Below are positions 12,969 to 26,430 of a DNA stretch of 49,760 nucleotides, in pieces. The notes under the pieces are model-generated. The model had not been told where the DNA came from and did no database searches. It was given only the letters and a program-made list of their open reading frames with translations. The number at the start of each line of letters is the position of its first letter. The first letter of the stretch is position 1. A program made the translations under genes and the position numbers. The stretch is from Anaeromyces robustus (taxonomy: Eukaryota; Neocallimastigomycota; Neocallimastigomycetes; Neocallimastigales; Neocallimastigaceae), in contig MCFG01000209.1 in the NCBI GenBank assembly GCA_002104895.1, positions 70,001 to 119,760 of the forward strand. Direction: 5' to 3'.

Positions 12969-13019
12969 ATATTTTTATTTAATCATAAATAAAAATTAAT
13001 ATATTAATATTTATATGAC
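10311..13019. other. Intergenic, A+T-rich, with long homopolymer tracts
   Basis: This 2.7-kb stretch has no recognisable gene. It contains a 26-T run (10775-10800) closely followed by a 60-A run (listed separately), a GTTT array at 11104-11122 and many A-rich stretches. The open frame at 10458-10640 on the minus strand encodes only Ile/Tyr/Phe from AT repeats. An A-run at about 12938-12966 forms part of the leader of the next gene. Confidence 0.65.
10848..10907. repeat. Uninterrupted 60-A homopolymer
   Basis: A single run of 60 adenines. It begins 47 nt after a 26-nt poly-T run (10775-10800), so the pair could form a poly(dA:dT) foldback. A sequencing or assembly length error is possible at such a run. 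No retrogene or processed copy is seen upstream, so it is not obviously a poly-A tail. Confidence 0.9.
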
Positions 13020-13769
13020 ATGGATTTAACAGATAACGATCAAGATAATGAAATATATTCCAATATAAGTTGTAGTGAAACCAGTTTAATATCTGAATCC
13101 AATAATTGTGAAAATAATAATAAAGATAATAATAATAGTAATAAAATTTATAACCAATTTAATAATAATCGATTTTTATTCGGTAATATAAAAAAACCTT
13201 ATAATAATATTTCTTCTACTGAAGATATTACTTCCGTAGAAGGTACTAAAGCAGAAAATCATATTTTTAAAAATAAAATAATGAATCCATTTACAAAAAA
13301 TAATAATAAAAATGAACCAATAACTTATTCAAGTGTAGAAGATCATATTAATAATAATAATGAATATAGAGATATTAATAATAATAATAAATCAATGAAT
13401 AATAATTCTAATTCATTAGGGGTTCCAAATAGTATTGATAGTTATGGAAATACTATTATTTCTAATTCTAGTACTGCTTATTATAGTGCTAACAATGATC
13501 AATTAAGTTATGATAATAGTCTACAAACCTCTAATAATGGAATTAACAATGATAGTCACGTTAATAATAGTAATCAAGTCATCCCTATTATCAATATAAA
13601 TTACAGTAACAATAATAATATACAGAGTAATAGTTCAATTGGTCATAATGAAGAATTAAATAGTATACCTACTGTTGATAATTCTAATAATAATAGTGAA
13701 AATAAATTAAATAATTCAGTAGATGTTGTTATTCAAGAAGGAGATATTGTTAACAACAACAACAACAAC

Positions 13770-13807
<38 letters not shown>

Positions 13808-16704
13808 CAACAACAATTATAATAATTATAATAATAGTAGTAATGGTATTAACACTAACGATAATAATGATGGTGATAATAATAATATAAATAATAACAA
13901 TACTATTGAAAATGAACATAGAAATGGTAATAGTAATAGTCTTTCAATTTTAACAAATAATATATATCCTGAAAGTCATACTAAAAATATAAAAGATAAT
14001 AATGATATCAATAAGAAAGAAGCGAAAAGTTTAAAATTTGATTTAACCAATACAAATATAACTCAAAAAACAAAAAAAGGTGTTGCTTTTGGTGCTGTGA
14101 AGGAAGATAATTATGAAGATGATACAAGAGAAAATAATGACACTATAGAATCATTTGATACCACTAGTGAAGAAAATAGTATAGTGTCATTAAATAATAA
14201 TTTAAATAAAAATTTTTCATCAAAATATTATATTTATTCAGAATCCTCTTCATCTATTTCAATTGCATTTGATACTTCTCAGGAGGATACATTAACCATT
14301 TATTTATTTTCAAATATTTATTATATTATTGTTTTATATTTTATGGTAATTATATCTATTGGTACAATGATATATAGTAGAGGATCTACAGATTGGATGA
14401 GTATATACGTTAATATTACATCAACAGAATGGGCGGAAAATGTTAATGATAATATAACTATAACAAATAATTACCTTGAAATATAGTAATATATATTAAA
14501 TTACTTTATTTATTTATTTAATAATTTATTTATTTATTATAATATATGTTTTTAGTTATAATTTATATATATATATATATATATATACATATTTAATGGC
14601 ATATTATGATGCATTATATAAATATATATTATTTATTAATGATATATATATATATAGAAATATTAATAATGATTCGATATCTATTATTTATATATATATA
14701 TATTTATATTTATATTCATATATTATTTTATTTATAATATTAATAATATTTTTATTTTATTTTACTTTTTTTTAATTTTTTTTTTAAAAAAAAAACCATT
14801 CATAAAAATTGTTAATAGTCAATGGGGTTTAAATAAAATATGTTTAATAGAAGATGTGACGTCAGTAATTCATCCTAAAAAAGAAAGTAAAAAAGTATGT
14901 ACAGACAAATGTGTACATGCTGTTTGTGGACATTATACCTGTTTATCTATGTATGATAAAATAAAAAATGATGATCAAAATATTTCTGTTGTTTTTCTTC
15001 ATAATTTAAAAGCATTATTTGATACCACATTTAATAATAATAATAAAAATAATAATAATAATAACAATCTTATTGATGATGGTTACCATAATAATGGTGG
15101 AAGTAGTATATTATTTAGATCTAAAAATATTCATCAACGTAGTATTGATTATACAAATTTAAATAAAGTAATTAATTATGATAAAACTAATTATGTAGTA
15201 TATAATAATGATATTGTAGTAGAGTATAATCCTGAAACAAATAATCCTCAAATTCTTTCTGAATCCGAAAATAAAAATGATCATAAAGGAAGGAAAAATA
15301 TTAATATTGGTATATTAATGGATAATGATTATGTTTATAAACAAATGAATAGTTTTAATAATTATGAAATTTCAGTAGATAATTATACTTATAAATTTGT
15401 AGAAAATGGAGATAGTGCTTCTCAACAATTAAATGAACAACCAAATGAAGTTTCTAATGATATATTTGCATCAGATATATGTACAGAAATAGGAAAGGTA
15501 GAATTATGGGTTAATCTTTCCTATGGATTAGAAGGATTAATATTGTTTATTTTCACTTTAGTATTCATTAAGATTATACATTATAAAAAATTGACAGTGA
15601 GTGATGAATATTTTGATTCAGAATCAGATATTGCATCTGCTTCATATTATAGTTTAAATTCTGAAAGAAATGAAAGTCTTCCATCAATTGTAGGCCCTAA
15701 TATGGTAAATTATTAATAATATTTATTTTAGAAAAAAAAAAAAAAAAAAAAAAAAGGAAAAAAATTGTTTATTTATCTTTTTCTATTTTTTTTTTTTATT
15801 ATGATGAATATTTTTTAATTATTATTAATTATATTTAATTATATTATTATTATTATTATTAAAAATTATAATTTGTAAATAAATATTTTTAGAATGGTGT
15901 TTCTAGCTTAACTCATCAACGAAGTTTATCTAGTTATAGTAGTAGAGCTTATAATAGTGAAAGTGAAGATGAAGATAATAGTGTAGATGGTAAAGATAAT
16001 GAAGCAAATGATGCTTTAACTATTTCTCAATTAAAAAATTTACAACCAAAATCAATATTAAAAAAATCAGAAACAACTACAAATATTAAACCTGTTATGA
16101 AAAATAGTAATAAAGATTTATTATCTTATAATATTAGTACTAAAGGAGCTGGAAAACCTAAAAGACATGCTACTATCAATGAAAGTTCAAATATTCATTA
16201 TCCAAGAAGATATTCTAATTATAATTCTAATGGTATTCCAAGTATATTTATAGGAAGGAGTAATAGTCAAAGAAATAGTGGTATTATGAGACACAATACA
16301 GTAAGAGAAAGTCATTTTAGTCATGAATTACAAAATCCAAATTATAATTTAATTAAATCAAATTCAGCTGATAATTTATGTAATCGGTCATTGCGTGATA
16401 AAAAAAATTTATTAAAAAATGCAAAAGTATCATCTCAAGAAATAATTAGGAAAATTGAAGATGCTGACAGAAAGGAAAAAGGTAAAGAAAAATTTTCTGA
16501 TAATACTGAACAGGTTACAATATTAAAAACTTCTGATCTTACATCAAGTATGTAGATAAATATTATAAAAACAAAACAAAATGAAAAAAAGAAATTAAAT
16601 AAATATTTAAATAATACGTTAATATATTTATTATAATAATAATAATAATAATTAATAATAATATTAATAATAATTAATAATTAATAATAATAATGATAAT
16701 AATA

Positions 16705-16751
<47 letters not shown>

Positions 16752-18099
16752 TAATAATTAATAATAATAATAATTATAATAATATTTAATAATAATAATA
16801 TAATATTTAATAATAATATTTAATAATAATATTTAATAATTATAATAATATTTAACAATTAAATATCTAATTTTATAGATGATGTAGTCTTTACTGATAA
16901 TAATAATAATAGTAATTATAGAGGTTATAGAGAAACAGTTATTGGTATTGAAAATAATAAAATGAGTTTTTATCCAACAAAAGAAGAAATTAAGGAAGTT
17001 TATGAAGAACCTTCAAATTTACCATATAAACCTGCATTAACAAAACATTTATCTACTGTTAGTCGAAGAAAAAGTTTTGGTAGTTATGGTTTTTATGCTA
17101 ATAATATGCCTGAACTTAGTTTTAATAGTATCCATGAAAGACAAAGATCTAATTCTAGAGTATATAATAATTTATCAAATAGTAGACTATTTCCAACTCC
17201 AGTACAAACTGCTCAATTAAGAAAACAGTGTCGATTTTCAATTATTGCATTATCAAAAGATAGTAATGATGATGGTGCTAATATTAAAATTCCATTAGAT
17301 AATTCTAATAAGGAAGAAAATAATTTTATTATTGGTCATTCCACTGATCCTTCTGTATTATTAAATTTAAATATTACTAGATCAAATAGTACTAATAAAC
17401 ATACAGCTGTTGTTGTACGAAAGCCAACAGATCTTTTAAAAATTGGACAAACTAAATTTATTTGTTACTGTTATATTATTATGTTTTTGATAACTATTGC
17501 TCTGTGTAAGTTTTTTTTTTAATTTTCATTAATTTTTTTAAAAATAAGTTTCTTTTATATATAAAAATTACACACACATATATATATATATATATATATT
17601 TTTTTTTTTTCTTTTTTTGAAAATATAATACTAATTATATAATAAATGAACAAACACATATATATATACAGTCATTTTTTGTGTTACCACTATATATAGT
17701 TGGACAAAAATAAGAATTCGTTCTAAAGTAAAAACAATTGGTTCATCCTATGCTCCACCAGATAAAATGATTGTCATAGATGTTGCTTTACTTTATTATG
17801 TTATAGGTAATTATAGCTATTTCTTACCCTATAATAATTAACAATTAAAAAAAATTAAAGGAAAAAAAAATAAAGTAATTTATATTAATTAATATTGTAT
17901 TTATTAATTAATTTATTAAATAATACACATATTAGGAACATTTATTCAAATGGTTGTTACTTCATTCATTATCTATGCTTATATATATTCATTTAATGTT
18001 ATTAAGAAGACATTATATAAAAATAACTTTTTGAATAATAATTTCTTAAATAATAACTTTTTGAATAATAACTTTTTGAACAACCTTATACCAAAGTAA
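13020..18099 (+). CDS. Large Asn/Ser-rich four-pass membrane protein, claudin/Sur7-like layout
   Basis: Join 13020-14485, 14819-15704, 15893-16547, 16879-17505, 17672-17806 and 17936-18099, giving 1310 residues with phases 2,0,1,1,1. The N-terminal ~430 residues are low complexity, with a polyasparagine run at about 13751-13816. TM1 is at about 436-456. An ectodomain follows containing D-W, N-glycosylation sites, Y-Q-W-G-L-N-K-I-C (489-497) and a cluster of five Cys at about 516-530. TM2 is at about 720-743. A ~450-residue Ser/Asn/Arg-rich loop (S-R-R-K-S, R-S-N-S) leads to TM3 (about 1196-1222) and TM4 (about 1244-1275). The C-terminus has tandem N-N-N-F-L repeats. I do not recognise a named family. 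The layout and the W...W-G-L-x-x-x-C element recall the claudin/Sur7 superfamily (inference). The splice between exons 1 and 2 is chosen because it restores the frame into Q-W-G-L-N-K-I-C. Confidence 0.8.
16622..16850. repeat. AAT-triplet-rich tract in intron 3 of the four-pass membrane protein gene
   Basis: Most of this 331-nt intron (16548-16878) is degenerate AAT/ATT triplets with ATTAATAATT blocks and ATTTAATAATA variants. The following exon begins A-A-T-G-A-T directly after TTTTATAG. The repeat is confined to the intron and does not extend into coding sequence. Confidence 0.85.
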
Positions 18100-18940
18100 A
18101 AAAAATTTAGTAATTAATATACATTATTATACATATCATTTAACATATAATATAAATAGATTAAAAATAATTACTTTTTTTTCTTTTTAGATATATATTT
18201 TTGTTTAAATTGCATAGATATTTATATAATTTTGATTTTTATTAAGATAAAAGAATTTTTTTTTCTTTTATATTTTTTTTTTTTTTGTTTTTAAAATTTG
18301 ATACAGACAGGGACAAAAAAAATTGCATATATGAATTATTATAATTTTCTTTTTTTTTTCTTTTCTTTTTTTTTATTATTATGGTCATTATTATTATTGT
18401 TTTATTTCTTTTTTATTTCTATAATTTGACATATATTTTATAAATTACAATTATAATAACAATAATAAAAAAATATGTATATCTTTTTACTATCCGATCC
18501 TATTACTAATAATAATGATGATAATGACAATTAAAAATAATAATAGAAATCAAGCAAAAACTATATATCAATTTGTACATATGTATATATGCTTACATCA
18601 TAAATTCATAAAAAAAATACTTAAAAATAATAATAAAAAAAAAAATATTTACAAATAAACTAAAATAAAAAAAAATAATACAAATATACAAATTATTTAA
18701 AATAATAAAAAAGAACTATGTATTTATGTTACAATCTATTTTGTTTTTTATTTATAAATATATATCCATTTATTTAGTTTTATTATTTTTAATTTATTTG
18801 TTTATTTATTTATTATATAATTTAATAAATTATTTATTTATTTTATTATTATTATTGTTATTTTCATTTTTATATATTTAAGTAATAATCTAAATACATT
18901 TATTATTATGATTATTATTATTATTGTTGTGTTGTTGTTG

Positions 18941-19005
<65 letters not shown>

Positions 19006-19217
19006 TTATCATAATATTTATTTTATCATTATTTTTGTTTTTGCTTTTGTTTTTATTGTTATTATTTTTGTTTAATTGTTAATTGATATTATTATAATAT
19101 TTTTTTTATTAATACTATAATGATTAATGATTATTTATTTAATTTGTTTTTATTTATTATAATATGATAATTATTTATTTATTTGTTTGCTTGTTTGTTT
19201 GTTAATATATTTATTTT

Positions 19218-19249
<32 letters not shown>
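18100..19249. other. Intergenic between convergent membrane-protein and pullulanase genes
   Basis: No gene is seen. An ATT/GTT triplet array runs from 18902 to 19004 (GTT units at about 18926-18945, then pure TTA). A TTTA array at 19208-19258 runs up to and slightly into the pullulanase stop codon. Poly-T tracts at 18259-18286 and 18351-18372 follow the upstream gene. Confidence 0.65.
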
Positions 19250-22025
<2,776 letters not shown>

Positions 22026-22414
22026 TTCACTATATATATTAAAATGAAATTTTATTTATAAATAAAAAATTTTAAATAATATAAGCAATAATAATAATAA
22101 CAAAAAAAGTAATTCAATATTAATATAATTAAATACTTATAAAATTTATATAATATATAAGTATTATTAATATATATTGTTTTATTTTTATTTTTATTTT
22201 TTTCTTATTTTATTATTTCTTATTTGTATTTATTATAAATTTATTATTAAAAAAATGTTATCAATTTTTTTTAATTGATATTATTATTATTTTTGAATAC
22301 CTTTAATAAATTATATATAATAAATTTAAATTGGGAGTAATTCACTGAACTTTAAATTTTTATAATTAAATGAGATGGAAATTTGGTCTCGGTTAAAAGA
22401 ATATATAGATAATA

Positions 22415-22453
<39 letters not shown>

Positions 22454-22580
22454 GTAAAAAGATAATAACAATAATAATTCCTATTAAATATAATTAATGC
22501 AATATATTATGCATACTTTTAAGATAAAAATATTAAGTGTTATTGAAAAATTATAAATATAAAATTTAGATAAATATTTT

Positions 22581-22624
22581 AATTAAATACAGATAATAAT
22601 TATTGTTATTATCTGTATTTAATT
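22581..22624. repeat. Perfect 19-bp inverted repeat with 6-nt loop
   Basis: Arm AATTAAATACAGATAATAA (22581-22599) is followed by loop TTATTG and then by its exact reverse complement (22606-22624). It is not a simple repeat, and the ATACAGATA core is specific. It lies about 555 nt upstream of the pullulanase start in its presumed promoter side. It may be a hairpin in an untranslated transcript, a protein-binding palindrome or a tiny MITE. Confidence 0.9.
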
Positions 22625-22905
22625 GATTTAGTTTAATATTAAAATTTCAGTTATTTAATAAGTACAAATATAGTAATTTTAATTTATCTTTTAAAACTTT
22701 AGTAATTTTAAAAATTAATGGAGGTATACAAATGAAATATTAATCAAATTTATTTTTTTAATATTAATCAAATTAATTTTTATAAATAAGTTTTAATAGA
22801 TATATTTTTCAAAGAAAAATCTAAAAACTTGATGTTAAAATTTTTATTTTAAAAATACTTAATAACATATTAATAGTATTAATAGTAAATAAATAATATT
22901 ATCAA

Positions 22906-22906
<1 letters not shown>

Positions 22907-22986
<80 letters not shown>
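22907..22986. repeat. AAT triplet microsatellite
   Basis: About 26 AAT triplets, interrupted once by TATAAT at about 22950. No gene is nearby. Confidence 0.95.
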
Positions 22987-22987
<1 letters not shown>

Positions 22988-23533
22988 TTTAATTATAATA
23001 TTATTAATATTAAATAATAATAGTAATAAAAGCTTTTGAAAAAAAAAAATTTTTTTTTAAATTTTTAATTTATAGTTTGTTCAGATGACAGTTATGATTT
23101 TTAAAACTAAAGTCATACTATACCATAAGTTTAAGAATTAAATAATTTAATTATATAGAAATTTCAGCTTTATAAATAATTATTATTATTTTTTTAATAA
23201 TATATGTAATAGCATTTATAAAATAAATAAAAAATAATTTTAATAAATTGAATATATAATAAAAAATAATTTATGTATTAATATTTATTAGAATATTAAT
23301 ATAAACATAGTTAATAATTGAAATATTATTAGAGTGATTTGTAAATACATATGAAACTATATTGACAGTTATAAAAAAAAAAAAAGAAAAAGAACGGGTA
23401 AATTGTAAAATAAAAAAAAAATATTTTAAATATTAATTAGATAATTCTTATAATATAGATTAATTAAATCGAAAAATATTTGTGAAATGAAAATAATAAT
23501 AATAAGAAAAATAATAATTAAACATAAAACTAT

Positions 23534-24038
23534 GATTTTTTTATAGACTTATCATGTGATTTTTCACATGAATGTATCGGAATTAAATTCCCTGCCTTAC
23601 CTTTTCGGCGTCGACGCCCTTGGTATATTCATATATTTTACAATTGTACTTAAACCCTAACGCTAACTTAATAACGGGTCCAGTCTACAAGCCCCACATA
23701 TGAATAGTAGTCACCAAGGAAACCGCCCAATAATTTAGAGCCGCACCCCACATTATTAGACTTAAAGATCTACTCATATACTTATATTATTTAATGAGGC
23801 GTGAGTAGCTACGCCTCAAATACTATACCTGTGCACTACCTTGCCACAGTGTAAAACCCGTGAAGGAGAAAACCACTTTGCTTGGGGTAGATGCGGTGTC
23901 GATCCAGAAGCCTTATGTATGCTAAGGAAACGCCTTAACAACCAGGATAGAAACTGGTCGAACATAAAACTATTGATACTGATATTTATTTTGTATCTTT
24001 AATATATTTTAGGAACGCGACAGTTGGGGAACACGACA
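23534..24038. other. G+C-enriched island: LTR/retroelement remnant or structured non-coding RNA
   Basis: This ~500-bp segment stands out from its flanks by many C/G-rich words. It is packed with potential stems: CATGTGA/TCACATG (23553-23570), palindrome GGCGTCGACGCC (23607-23618), CCTTGGT/ACCAAGG (23618-23624 with 23713-23719), GAGGCGT/ACGCCTC (23796-23817), TAAGG/CCTTA (23922-23936) and ACCAG/CTGGT (23941-23958). The direct repeat AACATAAAACTAT occurs just before it (23521-23533) and again at 23961-23973. The last part reads GCGACAGTTGGGGAACACGACA (24017-24038, written here only as a landmark), in which ...CA followed by TTGGGG resembles an LTR end plus tRNA primer-binding site. No open frame longer than about 49 codons is evident. 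It may be a solo or partial LTR, a SINE-like retroposon or an ncRNA gene; I cannot choose between these. Confidence 0.6.
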
Positions 24039-25077
24039 ATATAATATTTTCATAATAAGATATTTATTTTATGTTTTAATAGACTATTTATTTATTTAAA
24101 AATAATTAATTACATTTAAATTATAATTATAAATAAAATATATTTATTCCAATAATTAAATATAATATTAATTCTATTTAAAACATGTTTATAATGACAA
24201 TAATAACTATTTCTGAAAATTAATATTGAAAACCTTGTGTTGAAAATAATAATTCTTTTAAATTATAAAATATTGATAATAAAATTCTTCTAAAAATTCT
24301 TTTATACTTATCTGGAGCAATTCCCTAACTCAGGAAAAGTCCTCGTTTAATTTTATTATTATTATTTTTCTTTTATATCTATATTTTAATTATTTATCCA
24401 ATCATTTACATATTATTATCCAATAATATGATTGAATATTTATTTATAGAACCATATACTCATTCTTTATATAACTATCTTGTATCACTATGATAAAAAA
24501 AAAAATTTTTTTTTTTTGTTAATTTTCTTTTTTTTTTTTTTTTAATTTATTTTATTTTCATTATTTTTCTTTTTAAGTTTTCAATGTTTGAATATTCTAA
24601 TAATAATAATTATGGAATTTTCAATTTATATGATTAATATTTATCATAAAACATATCATAATAATATATATATATATATTTATTGTTTTAAAGTAACTAA
24701 TTTTGATATATAAGTTTAAAATAATAAAATATTCATTATTTTATTATATAAAAAAAGTATGAATTAAAGGAATTAAGAATTTAATAACTTTTTTAATAAA
24801 CATTTTTATATTATTTCTCAGAAAAAAAAAAAAAAAAAAAAAAAGATATATATATATAATATTAAAAATAATTTTAAAAATAATAAAATATATTCATTAT
24901 CATATTAAAATACAGTTGATATATTAATTCCACAATTATAAATATATTTCTTATAATTATATTATTAATTATATTTATATGTAACATTCTGAGTAAGATT
25001 AAAATATTTATTAAATATATATAAACTGTCTGATATAAAAAAAATAATATATTAATAATACAAAACCTTATATATAT

Positions 25078-25079
25078 TT

Positions 25080-25138
<59 letters not shown>

Positions 25139-25141
25139 TAT

Positions 25142-25192
<51 letters not shown>

Positions 25193-25209
25193 TATTTATT
25201 TATTTATAT

Positions 25210-25264
<55 letters not shown>

Positions 25265-25265
25265 T
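25078..25265. repeat. TTTA tetranucleotide array (first block)
   Basis: Nearly pure TTTA repeats, interrupted at three points by TATATTTA variants. The block is part of a ~520-bp compound array with the block at 25395-25595. Confidence 0.95.
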
Positions 25266-25394
25266 TACTTTAATAATTATATGTATTATTTATTTAATTA
25301 TTTCTTTTATTTATTTATTATTTATATTATTTATATATAAATATTTATATATTGTTTATTTATATATTATTACAAATATATTATAAATTAATTC

Positions 25395-25464
25395 TTATTT
25401 ATTTATTTATTTATTTATATATATTTATTTATTTATTTATCTATTTATTTATATTTATTTATAT

Positions 25465-25519
<55 letters not shown>

Positions 25520-25524
25520 TTCAT

Positions 25525-25591
<67 letters not shown>

Positions 25592-25595
25592 TTAA
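25395..25595. repeat. TTTA tetranucleotide array (second block)
   Basis: About 50 TTTA units with a few substitutions (TCTA, TTCA, TATA). In one frame it reads as an endless I-Y-L-F polymer, so the 82-codon open frame across it is an artefact of composition. Confidence 0.95.
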
Positions 25596-25730
25596 TTTAG
25601 AAATTACTTAAAAATAAAGCTATATAAAAAACAATTAATATAAAAAATAATAAATCTTCTTAAGACTGGTATCCAATCTTCAGGATAAAAAAAAATGTAT
25701 GAAAATATATTATATAAATAGAAATTTGTA

Positions 25731-25768
25731 TTATAACTAAGCCATATACAAATTAGACTTAGTTATAA
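25731..25768. repeat. Perfect 11-bp inverted repeat
   Basis: TTATAACTAAG (25731-25741) and its exact reverse complement (25758-25768) flank a 16-nt loop. It sits just past the TTTA arrays, in a stretch of somewhat higher complexity. Confidence 0.85.
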
Positions 25769-25922
25769 TAAGATTAGTAAGTTTATCAGATCAGACTTTG
25801 CTGAACAAATTACCTTTTTTGTATTATTTTATATATTATTTATTATTCCGTTTTTATTTATTTGATGTTTTAATCTATATGCTGATGTTGACTAATATAA
25901 TATAAAATAAGCTATTTATAAT

Positions 25923-26028
25923 AATATAATAAATATATATATATAAATGGCTTATCTTTATAAACTTTCATAATATAATAAATATATATATATAAATGGC
26001 TTATCTTTATAAACTTTCATAATATAAT
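25923..26028. repeat. Exact 49-bp tandem duplication
   Basis: Two identical 49-bp units start at 25923 and 25972, with 8 bp of a third copy at 26021. Each contains ATGGCTTATCTTTATAAACT. The lack of differences between units implies a recent event. Confidence 0.95.
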
Positions 26029-26171
26029 GTCATTTATATTTGTAACAAATTTTAATTTATTCTATTTTATCTGTAACAAAACCATTAATCATTATAATTG
26101 GTAATTTTGCTATTATTTGATATTATTATTTATTTATAAATTATAATAATTACAATAGATTATATATTTTT

Positions 26172-26203
<32 letters not shown>

Positions 26204-26307
26204 CATAAATAAATAATAAATAAATATCAAGCAAGTTTATACGTTTCGATTAAATAATAACAAAAATGAATATTGAGTATTGATTTAAAATTTTGAATAA
26301 ACCAATG

Positions 26308-26430
26308 TATATATTATTAAGTTTTTTAAAAGTTCTTTTAATTATATTTTTTCATTATTAGAATAAAATAATATATTATATATTATTAAGTTTTTAAAAA
26401 AGTTCTTTTGACTATATTTTTTCATTATAT
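26308..26430. repeat. Diverged tandem duplication, period about 71 bp
   Basis: The block TATATTATTAAGTTTTT...AAGTTCTTTT...CTATATTTTTTCATTAT occurs at about 26308-26358 and again at about 26379-26429 with several substitutions and small indels. It is older than the exact duplication 300 nt upstream. Confidence 0.8.

Noticed and set aside
18090-18190. A possible further exon of the four-pass membrane protein, using a GTAAAA donor at 18096
   Set aside because: The in-frame TAA at 18097-18099 gives a natural end after the N-N-N-F-L repeats, and the sequence after the candidate acceptor (about 18191) is short, AT-rich and meets a stop quickly.
23890-23910. Possible tRNA B-box (GTGTCGATCC) in the island
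   Set aside because: No matching A-box or cloverleaf with an acceptor stem could be built around it; kept only as a hint of a SINE-like origin.
23816-23965. A 49-codon minus-strand open frame inside the G+C-rich island
   Set aside because: It is short, ends in a predicted hairpin and has no recognisable domain. Open frames of this length arise easily where the AT-rich stop codons are rarer.
24310-24351. RNase P-like AGGAAAAGTCC word near the G+C-rich island
   Set aside because: It resembles the conserved GAGGAAAGTCC core only loosely; no partner region or the other conserved RNase P blocks could be found nearby.
25352-25600. 82-codon I-Y-L-F open frame
   Set aside because: Direct translation of the TTTA array; the same applies to the frames at 28020-28241 and 40823-41116.
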